Assembly: GCA_025201705.1 (NCBI GenBank)
Contig: MU616609.1
Span: forward strand, 19,549 to 83,548
Source of the DNA: Dissophora ornata
Lineage: Eukaryota; Mortierellomycota; Mortierellomycetes; Mortierellales; Mortierellaceae
Reading direction: 5' to 3'
DNA: 64,000 nt
Below the pieces are notes generated by a model. The model had not been told where the DNA came from and searched no databases. It was given only the letters and a program-made list of their open reading frames with translations. A program made the translations under genes and the position numbers. Below are positions 9,971 to 21,026 of the stretch, piece by piece. The stretch's first letter is position 1. Every line of letters starts with the position of its first letter.

Positions 9971-11951
9971 ATGGATCATTCCTCAGGTAACAACACCCCC
10001 ACCACAACAACTAAACATCAACCCTCTCTCATCCTTGGATCCACATAACCACTCCGCGCTTAAAGCTGTAATGACCAGAGTTACCTTGTGACATCTGCCA
10101 TGACGCCGCTGGATCAACAGCGAATCTACATTAGACAGAACCAAAAGCAGAGGCGGCTGACGATACTGTCTGCACCTACCACCTTAACGAGCAGCTGAAT
10201 GCCTTGCAAACCAGCGGCAATATTTACATATACATTTTTGCAAAGACGCCAGCTTTTCGGCGGCATCTGCTTGCTGATTCAATTCAAATAACGCGCCTGC
10301 ACATGGCACCTCGCTCGGACCAACCACCCCTGCAGCTGGAAACTAAGAGCGAACTGTGCAGGGACTATGAAGTTGAATGGCAGCGCCACTAACCCAGCAC
10401 CATGCTTCCGTCCTGATACCTGTTAGCCAACGTTGACATCAAGAAGAAACATCAGCAGGAAGCCCCAACGCCCCAGAACACACCCATCTTTACCGCACCC
10501 GGCAACCAAGAAGATATGGATACCATCCTGACCCCAGGTAAATGCAACCGTTATCTCTGCCCCATACTGTTGCAATTGCCCGTCCTTCCCATCACCCCTT
10601 CCCTCTCCTACCCGTTATCTATACCCGCGTTCTCATTCTGTGTGGCTGCTGTGCGCAATTCTCTATGTGGATTGCGTACCCCGAAGGCATTTGACCATTC
10701 TCGTCCTTTTGTTCTCAACAACCTCTTTGTTGGCCCTGTTTCCTTGTCCTCCCCAACAAAAATTTTTTTTTTTGAGTTGGGATACTTCTCCACGAACGTT
10801 GACGTGTTCGTGTTGGTCGCGTTGGTCCGTTGTTCCATACCTGTCTACCCGGCCCACTCCTAACATGTGTATCCGTTGTCCGAACTATTGATAAACTAGG
10901 AGCCCGTGAGGAGATCATCGACAACCAAAAGGCTCAGCTTATGACCATGCTGGAAAGAAGTCTCAGCGGCTTGGTTAACACCACCCCCATCCCTGTTGAG
11001 GTCCGTCGTCGCGTCAAGGGCTTGAAGTCACTCCAGCACAAGCACTCTGCTCTTGAGGTTGAGTTCCAGAAGGAGATCCTCGCCCTGGAGAAGAAGTACC
11101 TCGATCTCTACACCCCTCTTTACCAGAAGCGTGCCGAGTATGTCAGTGGCAAAGCCGAGCCTACTGATGCCGAGGTCGAGGATGGAGTCAGCGACGATGA
11201 GAAAGAACAAGAGGAGGAGGACGAGGACGACGAGGACGAGAAGGAGGCCGAGAAGGTCGAGGGTATTCCCGAGTTCTGGCTCACTGCATTGAAGTCGCAC
11301 CCTCAGTTCACGGAAATCATCACCGAGAAGGACGAGGAGGCATTGAAGCACTTGGTCGACATCCGCCTCTCGTACTTTGAGAAGCCTGGATTCCGTCTAG
11401 ACTTTGAGTTCTCTCCCAACGATTTCTTCAGCAACACGACGTTGTCCAAGACTTACTTCTACCAGGATGAGCCCGGCTATGGTGGCGATTTCGTCTTCGA
11501 CCATGCCGAGGGCACCAAGATCGACTGGAAGGAAGGCAAGGATCTGTCGGTGACTGTGGAGACCAAGAAGCAGCGCCATAAAGGCACCAACAAGACCCGC
11601 GTGGTCAAGAAGACCGTCCCTGCTGAGACATTCTTCTCCTTCTTCTCACCTCCAGTTGCACCTGAGGAGGATGCTGAGGAGGATGAGGATGAGGACGAGG
11701 ATATTGGAGAGAAGATGGAGATTGACTACGGTTTGGGAGAGGAGCTGAAGGACAACCTGATCCCCCGCGCCGTGGACTGGTTCACGGGCAAGGCTCTTCA
11801 ATACCAGGACAACGATGACCAGTACGATGATGATTTCGACTACGATGATGAGGAGGAGGATGAGGACGAGGATGAGGATGATGACGAGGATGATGACGAT
11901 GACGATCTCCCCACCAAGGACGAGAAGGCGCCCGAGTGCAAGCAGCAATAA
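9971..11951 (+). CDS. NAP1: Nucleosome assembly protein 1
   Basis: Histone H2A-H2B chaperone shuttling between cytosol and nucleus. Exons: 9971-9986, 10427-10537, 10900-11951, giving 392 residues (yeast Nap1 is 417). The core NAP fold is clear: AREEIIDNQKAQLMTMLE, then the long dimerisation helix (HKHSALEVEFQKEILALEKK), an acidic insert, IPEFWLTALKSHPQFTEII, FRLDFEFSPNDFFSN and FFSFFSPP. The C-terminal tail is almost entirely Asp/Glu. The first coding exon (MDHSS plus one base) is 16 nt; it joins in phase to ANVDIKKK. The 440-bp first intron could hide another small exon, so the N-terminus is the least certain part. Confidence 0.9.
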
Positions 11952-12229
11952 AGAATTGCTCTATATCTTGTTTCTTTTCTCCACATGATAGCCAGCCTAC
12001 AGTAATAAATTCTCACGTCCTTCAGATCCACAATTATTGAGTGGCACAGAATTTGCAAAAGACCCCCCTGGGGGGAGGGGGCGTCATTTCTCACTGGTGG
12101 CGTTGCGTGTGCATGGTGCTGTCTTGGACAGCCCATAGACTGCGCAAGACGACGCTTTTCAAGAGTTTGTCTTTCCTCTCATTCCTCCGTCCCTCTTGGC
12201 ATTCATTTCAGTTTGTTCATTCCCGCAGC

Positions 12230-13003
12230 ATGGTAAACGATTTTAGACGCGTCGTGTTGGACTACAGGCTAGGTGTTCTTTTCATAACAACTTTTATTAT
12301 TTTTTTTCTCTCGTGGGTGGGACAGTCAAACACTCTTCGTCCTTACCTCGCAGCAGTCCGGCAGACGCTCACAGCCGCAATGTGTCTGGAGAACTTTTCG
12401 TCCCAAGTCGCGGAACGACACAACAAGCCCGAAGTTGAAGCAGGGTTGGTATCCAGTGTGAGAGAGAGAGAGGTCAAGCATTGCTTTTCTTTTTTTTTTT
12501 TTTAACTTGGTGATTCGTTGTTTTCACTACTTTTTTTTCGAATAGCACGTCCAAGGAGGTGTTGTTGAACCCTTTGGTGGTGAGCCGCAATGACAAGGAA
12601 AAGGCACTGATTGAGACGTCGGTGAACTCGATGCGTATCAGCATTGCGATCAAGCAGGCAGATGACATGGAACATATCCTTGCGCACATGTTCACGCGTT
12701 TCTTTATGCAACGCGCCGAAAGCTTTATCATTCTTCGACGGAAACCTATTCAGGTAAAAACAAAAAACGTCGACACGTACTACTAGTATTACTATGTCAC
12801 TCAACATTTCTCAATGTATTTAGGGATACGACATCTCCTTCTTAGTGACAAACGCGCATACGGAACAAATGTTCAAGCACAAGCTCGTCGACTTTATTAT
12901 TGACTTTATGGAGGCGGTCGATGCGGAGATCAGCGAGTCCAAAATCCTTTTCAACGTTCGAGCGCGAACCGTTGCAGATTCCTTCCTCATGAACCTCTCT
13001 TAG
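12230..13003 (+). CDS. ARC19: Arp2/3 complex 20-kDa subunit (ARPC4/Arc19)
   Basis: Core subunit of the Arp2/3 actin-nucleating complex at cortical actin patches. Exons: 12230-12232, 12326-12444, 12546-12753, 12824-13003; 169 residues, against 168 in human. The start codon is alone in its exon: ATG is followed at once by donor GTAAAC, and the next exon gives [12 protein letters not shown]. Conserved blocks are [35 protein letters not shown] and [15 protein letters not shown]. The donor of exon 2 is GTTGGT, weaker than its neighbours, but required by the frame. The last 11 codons and the stop are duplicated several times downstream (see repeat entry). Confidence 0.92.
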
Positions 13004-13345
13004 TTCCTCTCCTCCTAAAAAAAACACACACACGCACAATAAATAAAAGTGCTGTGTACAATTCATACATTCACATATTCCCGTTGCAGATTCTTTCCTC
13101 ATGTACCTCTCTTAGTCCTCTCCTCCTAAAAAAAACAATAAATAAAAATGCTGTGTGCATTCATACATTTACATATTCCCGTTGCAGATTCATTCCTCAT
13201 GTACCTCTCTTAGTCTCTCCTCCTGCTGTGTACATTCATATTCCCGTTGCAGATCCCTTCTCTCTTAGTCTCTCCTCCTAAAAAAAATAATAATTAAAAG
13301 TGCTGTGTACATTCATACATTCACATATTCACACATTCATACTCA
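12970..13345 (+). repeat. Tandem copies of the ARPC4 3' end (coding tail, stop and poly(A) region)
   Basis: The stretch gttgcagattccttcctcat starts at 12971 inside the last ARPC4 exon and recurs, slightly changed, at 13083, 13181 and 13246. Periods are 112, 98 and 65 bp. Each copy carries the CTCTCTTAG end of the CDS, a CTCTCCTCCT block and a GCTGTGTACATTCATA block. Copies 0 and 1 also contain AATAAA-type signals. In copies 1 and 2 the reading VADSFLMYLS plus stop is preserved, with Asn changed to Tyr. This is a local tandem duplication that began in coding sequence and ran into the 3' UTR. Confidence 0.85.
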
Positions 13346-13525
13346 TATATACTCATATATACTTTCTATTTTCGCGCATTTTTATTGCATGTAACGTATA
13401 ATTAAAATAGAGAACGCGAATAAAAGAATGTAAGAGGAGCATGTTTTAAAAGAGATAGTTGTAAGTGGGAAGGGAATAATACACTTTTCTGCAGATCTAA
13501 AAATACAAACAACCCGCCTCTTTTT

Positions 13526-15806
13526 TTAAAGCTGGAAGTCGTATTTGATAGCCTGGTCCATGAATCCACAGTACTGGGCACGAAGACCGCCGGTAACGAC
13601 CGTAGTCTCGGTGTTGAAGAGGTAGATGCTCTGAGAGTCAGAATTGTACGCGGGCCAGGTGGGGTTGCTGTCACCACCATAGGCGGTAGGGTTAGGGTTG
13701 CCACCGGACGTGCCAAAGGCAATCCAGCGGTCCATGACCACTCTCGAGAGCGCAGCATCAGCGGAGGTCCAGGGGTACTCGGTGCTGTTCATGAGGGTAG
13801 GGCTGGCAAAGACCAAGGCGACATCATCACCGTGGCAGACGTGGGTAGCGCAGAGGTCATCAGCAGCGCGGGTGCTGGGGTTGTAACCGCGCTGGAACTG
13901 GTACTGGTAGACAGAGAGACCAGTGCCGGCATAGGCCTTGGCCAAGTACTGAGTAGGGCAGATCCAGAGGTAATCCGAGGCAAAGGCACCCTCAGTCTCG
14001 CGAACACCATCAGGATTGGTACTGTTAATCTGATAGAGATTGTATGCGATGGTGATCATGGAGCGCTCGTAACCGAGGACAGTTCCATAGGTCAAGCCAA
14101 GGACAGGGACGGGCATGGCGGTTGACTGGCCCAAGCTGGGGAGGAAACCAATAGCCTCGTTCATCATGGTTCCGATCAAAAGAGGGACCTTGTTAATGCC
14201 TCCATTGTTTCCAGCAATCAACTGGTCAAAGTTATTGAAGATGAGAAGGCCATCAATCGAGGGCTTGATCAACTCAAGGAACGACTCCTCGGGAGCCATG
14301 GAGATGGCCTGACCGACGATGGTGGTCTGGGCAGTAAGGATATCGGAGATGTTCGCGCTGCGCATGCAGGCGAGGGTGGTGCAGTTGAGGAGTTTCATGG
14401 CACCACCACCGATGATGGTCGAGGCAGTGTTGACGTTGTTGAAGGGGAGATCGTTGGGATCAGACTGAGCAATGGCAGCACGGAAGAGACCGTTGGTGGC
14501 AGCAGGCATAGACAAGAGAGTGCGGACGGCGTGGCCTCCAGCAGACTCTCCAAAGATGGTGACCTGAGAAGCATCACCTCCAAAGTTGGCAATGTTGCTC
14601 TTGACCCACTGAAGGGCAACGACCATATCGCGGACACCCATGTTTCCGGGGACGACCGTACGGGCGATACCATCATCAACACGCTCGAAGAATCCGAGAA
14701 GACCAAGACGGTAGTTGATGGTGACAACGACAACCTGACCGCGAGAGGCCATAGGGGCTGGGTTGAAAGCAGGGTCAGATCCAGTTCCGGTCGTGAAAGA
14801 GCCGCCGTGGAGACTATTGTTATTGTGTACAAGTTTATGGTTTAGTCTTATTATTTTTGAGCATTCGCTTTTTAGGACCAAACAATACTATCAATTGTGC
14901 AATGTATTAATGCAATCAAAAGCATCTCAACAGCGCTACAATCGGGTTTTCAATTGGACGGCAGGTATGGTGCTATGCTGAAAAGTTTTTGACTTACTAG
15001 AACATGACGGGCAGCAATCCGGTGCTTTGGGCATTCAACTTGGGGGTGAAGACATTCAGGAACAAGCAGTCCTCGCTACCACCGGGGAGATCACCCAGCT
15101 GGGGGCACTTGCTTCCGAAGGCAGTTGCATTGAGAGGGCTGGTCCACTTAGTGGCGACAGGCACAGGGGCAGCGAAGCGCAGGGAGCCGACGGGAGCCTG
15201 GGCATAACGGATACCCTGGAAACGGAAACCCATGGGGTCACGGGAACCGGTGATACGGCCGAGGCTGGTGCTGACAGTGACCTTGCCGGTGACGGTGTTC
15301 TGGTTGGAGCAGAGCGAGGGCAAAAGGCGCAAGCAAGAACCACCAGTCTTGACGGTAGCTGTGCCGTTGCTGACGGTCAAGGTATCGCAACTGGAGAGGT
15401 GGAGGGGGTCACTGGCACCGGTGTCAATCCAGAACTCGCCCTGGGAGGCATCAAACTGGGTCAACATCTTTGCGACCGAGGTCAAGGTGCTGCTCTGGGC
15501 CGAGAAGAGCGACTCACCCATGGAAACGCAAGAAAGAGCACCGCGAACAGCAATGCGCTGATCGGGCAGGAGGATGAAGGGGTTGGTGGCTCCACCGACC
15601 TCCAGATTGTTGTCGACCAAGACCTGGGCAGCGTTGAGGATGGTCTGGGTGACGGCGGCCGCCGCACGGAGGGTGGAGTTGGTGGTCGTGTTTGTGGAAG
15701 GGACGACAGTAGAGTTCATGTCAGTCTCTGGGGAGATCAACACCTGGGCCAAAGCGGCCTGGAGGGAAGCCGCTGCCAGCAGGCAGGAGACGGCAAAAGT
15801 TCTCAT
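13526..15806 (-). CDS. Secreted type-B carboxylesterase/lipase with N-terminal extension
   Basis: Secreted alpha/beta-hydrolase, ester or lipid hydrolysis. Exons on the minus strand: 15806-14998 and 14813-13526 (intron GTAAGT...ATAG), 698 residues. A signal peptide is clear (MRTFAVSCLLAAASLQAALA). About residues 25-190 form an extension not found in ordinary family members, with Cys, Thr and Asn-rich glycosylation-like stretches. The esterase domain starts near LGRITGSRDPMGFRFQGIRYAQ. EDCLFLNVFTP is the family's second signature. The splice restores VMFYLHGGSF (oxyanion hole). The nucleophile is in FGESAGGHA (about residue 355); the acid lies near TMMNEAIGF and the catalytic His in CHGDD. The upstream region on this strand is C/T-rich. 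Confidence 0.9.
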
Positions 15807-18800
15807 GACTGAAAATTAGGTAGGGAGGGGAAGTCGAGGAGAACTAGGAGGGGGATGGAGGGTAGGGTTCAAGGGGAGATGGGAAGGTAGTGTTCCTGGA
15901 AAGGACTGGAAGGGCAAGGTAGCGGAAAGGGGAAAGGTGGTAATATTGACAAAGAGGTGAAAGAAGGGAAATCTGCGCGAGGGCTATCTTTTTATGGTTG
16001 TCGGCCCACGGGTGTTCTGTTCTTCGTGTTTCTAATACAACTTACGTGAACGGTAGAACACTAAAGAGCCATCCGGAATGGGTTTGTAACCCTAACCAAC
16101 TTGTACCTCAATTGCTCTCTGGTTTCTTCTTTCCGTCGCCTTTTGGACGGCAGATAGTCGCCGGCGCGTAGCAATTGGAGAGGAGAGAAACTCTCCTTCA
16201 GGTATTAGTTGGAGACGCGGCCTTGGACTCTTATTCGAGCTTGAGGAGGGTACCAGAGCCGAAGGGAGGGGTCAGCGGCTTGGCACCTGGCGATGGCGCG
16301 GGACATGGTGTGCATGTGGTCCAGGTCGATGTTCGAAACGGTGCATATGGCGAAAGAACCCTTGATTAAGCGTGGTGGGACAGAGAGGATTAAAAATTGG
16401 TTCCCACACAATCAAATGAATGAATCGAATGCGCGCAGTTCATATCATACAATGTAACCCGATTGGAGGCACTTGGCATAATCCTGCGCCCGACTCCGTG
16501 TCTGTAGTGTATACTTCACCCTGTTCCTCTCTCTCATTCTGCAGGGCTCTCAGCGTCATCGAAAACCATACTTTTGTCCAATCTTAACCCTCGTTTTAGA
16601 CCAACTTCCCCGCTCTGGTACTTCTATCTTTGCTAAATTTATTATTGTTTGCTGCGAGACAATGGCGTCCTTGACAAAGTTACTGTGCTTGTGGGTGTGG
16701 TCATCAAGCGGATTCTCAAAAGGAACTACATGTACCGGGTGATTAATCCGTGAACTCTGTCTTCTTGGCAAAGAACACCGTCTTCATGGCAAAGAACAGA
16801 GACGATAAGTAAAAAAAAAAAAAAATGCTCACCAAAAGCAGCTTCTCAAGCACACATCGATTTTTTTACGTTTAGATTCTGTGTTGAACTCACCTTCTAA
16901 ACTTGGGCTCATCTCCACCAGTTAACGATGCAGGTATCCCCCCTCCTCTGTTTGCAACGCAAACAACGTGCAGTACGGAGGAAGGAGTCGTTTGCAGCAC
17001 AGGAATGAAAATCTTTCAGCTAAAATTAACCTGATTTATAAATCAATGTCAGCCGAGTACAAGAGTACAACCGATATTTAATATTACGTGGATTGCGAAC
17101 GTTCATCAGCCACGCGAAAAATGTCTGATGTAATACAAAAAGCACGCTATCATAAAAAAAAATTGGCGTTTACGCCAAAGACATAAACGTGGATCGCCTT
17201 GCCTTACCGTCCTTACACGGCGATTTCATTTTGCGAGAAGGCGTTGAGGCGTTGAGTAGATAACGAGAGCCGTTTTTCAAAAGGAAAAAAAAAAAAAGAA
17301 CAACAACAAATAAAGACGCGTCCTGGAATTCATTTCGATATCCAGCAGATTTGTTATTTTGGTTCCTATTCTTCCGCAGGGTGCCAACAAAAGGAATAGA
17401 GCACCGGGGGAATGTAAGGGTGGCCACATCGATCATTATCTCTTTCCGATGGTGGCCGCATAAACATACACCGAAGGCAATGACAGTTGTTGTTTTTTTT
17501 TTTTGTGCATTTGAGCAAAAGAGGAGCAAGGGAGCTGCTCACAAAGTGCTTTTCAAACATGCATTTTTTTATACTTGCACACTTGCAAAGCAAACTTGAA
17601 AATCTGAAAATCTGAAGCAGAACAAAAAAACGCCTCGGTTGACTAAGCTTTACAGCGCCGCTGCAAATGCGTGTTTGTATATTTGGAAGAAAAAGGAGGA
17701 TTTAACGGGATCGAGAGCTATTTACATCGGTAAAACTCTGACTAGGGGCAATTGCCTTCTTCACTTACCTTCTTCACTCCACCGCGTTTTGAGCAACAAA
17801 AACTTTTTTAGTCTCCAGGGTTCGCAAACGTGCTTCAACGCGCCTACAATCATCCTGTATTGAAATCCATATCTTTGTCGATCCCATCTCGTTTCATATC
17901 AAAAGTGACACTTTTTATTCACTAGAGTCGCATCCTGCCTGCACTACCTTGTTTTTGACCATTGTGTTTAGTTTTTATCCGTGCAGGTTAATGCTGCAGA
18001 TATATTTTTGTTTGTTGCCAGTGAACTTGGCAAAACAAGAAGACGATTCACGCAGAAGGGAAGGGAGGGGAAGCTGTTTTTACCTTTTGGGTTAGTGAGC
18101 TGGTTTCTGCAAGGACAAACGTGATATCGGCAGAGGAAGAATGAGGACGTTCGAGGCTGCGGCTCTCGATCAGAACTCTGGAGTTCTTTTTGCTCCTTTG
18201 TGTCTGCTCTTGTTTCTTTTGGTACGTCAGCAGATCGACCCTACGCCGAACGCCATGTTTCTTTTTCTGGTGCTCTTTTTTTTTTGTTTTTTTTGTTACT
18301 GTCGGTAGCTATCCGAGAAGTTGGGAGTGTTTATCTGCGAGATCCAGATCCATCAGAGTCGGCGCCAGAGTAGGCTAGGTTAGAACGAAAAGTAAAAAGT
18401 GTGGCTGAAAGGTGGATGGTGTTACCAGAAGGCTGTAAGAGACCGACGATCGCGCGTAAGCCTTGTGAGTCTGAATCGCCAAAGCAAGGCGTGTTCATTT
18501 CCCCACATTTTGGTGCAACGGACCCTGCAAAACAGAGTGATCACGTGTCACAGCGAATCCGTAGCAGTGATCAAAGTATCCATGGCGTATTAAGAGGTCG
18601 AGTGAGAGACAGCAATATGTACCATTAGACAGTGTGCTGTTTCCTCCCGTGAGTGGAAGCGCCATCCTCCAAGCCTGCATCTTCTCCCACCCCGCCGTCA
18701 TCACTCTGAGGCTGCGTGTCCACAGGTCTCGGTGGCTGTGAAGGCAGTGGATGGCCGACATGATTGATACTCGACTGTCCAATGTCTCTAACTTTGGTCC

Positions 18801-21026
18801 GCTTCGGATGCCGTTGAACTTGTTTTCCCAACTGGGCCAGCGCAGTACCAGACGTGCGGTTTAAGTCATCCTACTCGAGCCCGATAGTCCGCGACATATT
18901 GGTCCCACTCGCGAAGGCGCTGTACTTTTGGTTCCGATGGCGAAGGCTCGGTGTATGGCAGCGGTTCTGGAAGTAGCCAGCGTGGCGACGTCGGAGCATT
19001 GGGCGTTGAAAAGCGGACGGCATCATCCTCACGAAATATCCATAGAATTTGCCATTTTTTTAATTTGCCACCAACAATAACCAACTCATATCACCAGTCG
19101 TTGCTCATTGCTTTCGCGGGGTAATCGTTTTCATCGCCTACTTCTAGCGTGAAAACGGGTTGCTCTATTCGCTTATGTAGCTATCTCTGCCTCTGTAGGG
19201 ATTCAACCTCAATTCCATTACCCCTCCTCGCGCTTGTGGAGTGCAAGCATTCATATTTCAGGCCGCGTAGTGGAAACATTACCCATCCTCATGATTTAGA
19301 GTGCAATCATTTATCCAAGAGCGCCCCCGAAATGGAGTCGAGTTTGAGGGTTGTGGAGCTGCTCTTTTCGGTGCGTAGATTGTTCAAAAAAAAAATTGAC
19401 GACCCTCGTCCTATGGAGCTCGCCGACTATTCGAGCCATTGCTCCACACACCAACTCCCGACGCGGATGGTGCTTCGGGGGATAATGAAAGGAACGTCTT
19501 TTCACACATGTGCGCAAACTAGAGGCAAATCCATTGAAAATTGGTCGACTTCGCCTTTGGATGGCTTTACACGGGAATCACATAGGGGTCGTCACGGCCT
19601 TGGTGACGACCCGGTCGTCAAAATGTCACGTCCAAAAAAAAATTGTTCAACCTCTGCCTCTTTGGTTCAACAACCATGAATCAAGACACCAAAAGTGATC
19701 CCTAGCCTTTGACACCTGCCGAGAGGTCCCTGTCAGGGCGTTGAGTTCGTGGATAAGTCAATCCTCGCCCATCCCCATCATTCCTTCGTATCTACTTTCG
19801 TGCAGCGTGATCTCACGTCAGTTTGCATGATTGCCTGCCCTGACCTATGTTCCTTTTATCTGTCGCGTGAGACATTGAGCGGACAAGCAACTTAAGAGCC
19901 GGACTATTAGGAGAGCCGATCGACTTCATGCTGGCATGCTCCTCCACTATAATGCTTTGCTTTATCAAATGGTCGCTACTAATGTCGCGGATTATTGTCA
20001 GTTGAGTGGCAAAGAAAGAAAGTGAGTAGAACGTTCAACGCCAAATTTGATGTAGCGGTGTTGCTCTTCCCTCTGTTGGTTTTCCCTAGTCCTTCAACTA
20101 TTGTTCGTGCTGTGGCCAGGTGTTAAGTGCTGCTGTCCATGCTGCAAAGCAAGCTCTGCCCGTTTTGATCCAAAGCGAGGCCCAGGCGTACAACAAATAA
20201 TTGGCTGAGACAACCCTCGCGTGACGTGAGGCTGGTATAGCACTTGCTGTCAACCAGCATCAAGGACCACCTCGGATTCAGTTCAGAGTTGACGCGGCAT
20301 CCTCTTCTCCACGGAAACAAGGAGTCCGCTAAAGCTGCTGCCCTGCACACAATGTAGTAGCGATATCCCAACATTTTTGCCAGCAATTTCGCTGAGCAAT
20401 TGCGCGCCGGACCCTGGTCCGCTTGACTCGAAACTCGACCCATCCAGGCACTGGTAGTCACGCTGTCTCAGTCTGTTTCTCGCAGATCGCTCTTTGGCGC
20501 CAGGAGATATCACCAATCTATCATGCGTGCTTCCAGCGGAATGCAGGCCCTCTGTCGTGTGTGCATGTATGTGTGTGAGCAGCAAAAAAAGCTGGCAATG
20601 TCTGGTCGTTTTGTGCGAGCCCCTCGCAGTCCCCCCCTCCCACACGAACGCGAAGCCAGACACGAGCACACGAATAGGACCAGAGCGCCGTCCATTGTTG
20701 TTATTTTGTTTTGGCAAGTGCCTCCCAACAGACGCCATCTCTTCTTGTTTCCACACTGGTGCATGAACGCGTGCAGGGTGACCGCCTCTTTGTCCCCGCC
20801 ATTCTCTCCACAGCGAAAGATCGCCCATTCTATCCAGGTACTGTTCACTCATCGGCTTCTGTTTCTTTGTATCGCTGTCTTCTGATCTGCATTGCAGCGA
20901 TCAACCTCCTCTACATCCTTCTAATCGAAATGAATTCTACTGTGGTCTAGATCCCACCAGGAATCACGAACAACCCATTTTAAATCCATCCTTCCCAGTC
21001 CTGCGATCTTAGTTTCGCTACTTTCT
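15807..21026. other. Long gene-poor region
   Basis: No confident gene over 5.2 kb apart from a weak minus-strand candidate near 18.6-19.1 kb (separate entry). The first ~170 bp is the esterase promoter, purine-rich on the plus strand. The rest contains scattered A/T runs and short, non-conserved open frames. The last ~100 bp is the BRE1 promoter and 5' leader. No tRNA, rRNA or transposase motif was seen. Confidence 0.45.
18625..19084 (-). CDS. Possible small two-exon gene, unrecognised
   Basis: Two adjacent minus-strand open pieces have protein-like composition. The first contains DDAVRFSTPNAPTSPRWLLP and EPKVQRLREWDQYV and ends near a possible GTAGGA donor at about 18889. The second begins around LGKQVQRHPKRTKVRDIG and is hydrophilic. 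No convincing ATG joins in frame to the first piece; a short upstream exon spliced at ...GTGAG near 19025 is possible. I do not recognise the product. The Pro-rich segment before a charged helix suggests a small soluble protein, but this could be a chance open frame. Confidence 0.25.

Noticed and set aside
12970..13345. CRISPR-like array
   Set aside because: Repeats are unequal in length, include coding sequence, and lie in a eukaryotic 3' UTR.
15027..15812. 261-residue plus-strand frame opposite the esterase
   Set aside because: Antisense shadow of a high-GC esterase exon; the minus-strand frame has a signal peptide and family motifs.
20283..20852. 189-residue minus-strand frame upstream of BRE1
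   Set aside because: Composition is not protein-like across its length, it overlaps other frames of similar length, and no motif was seen.
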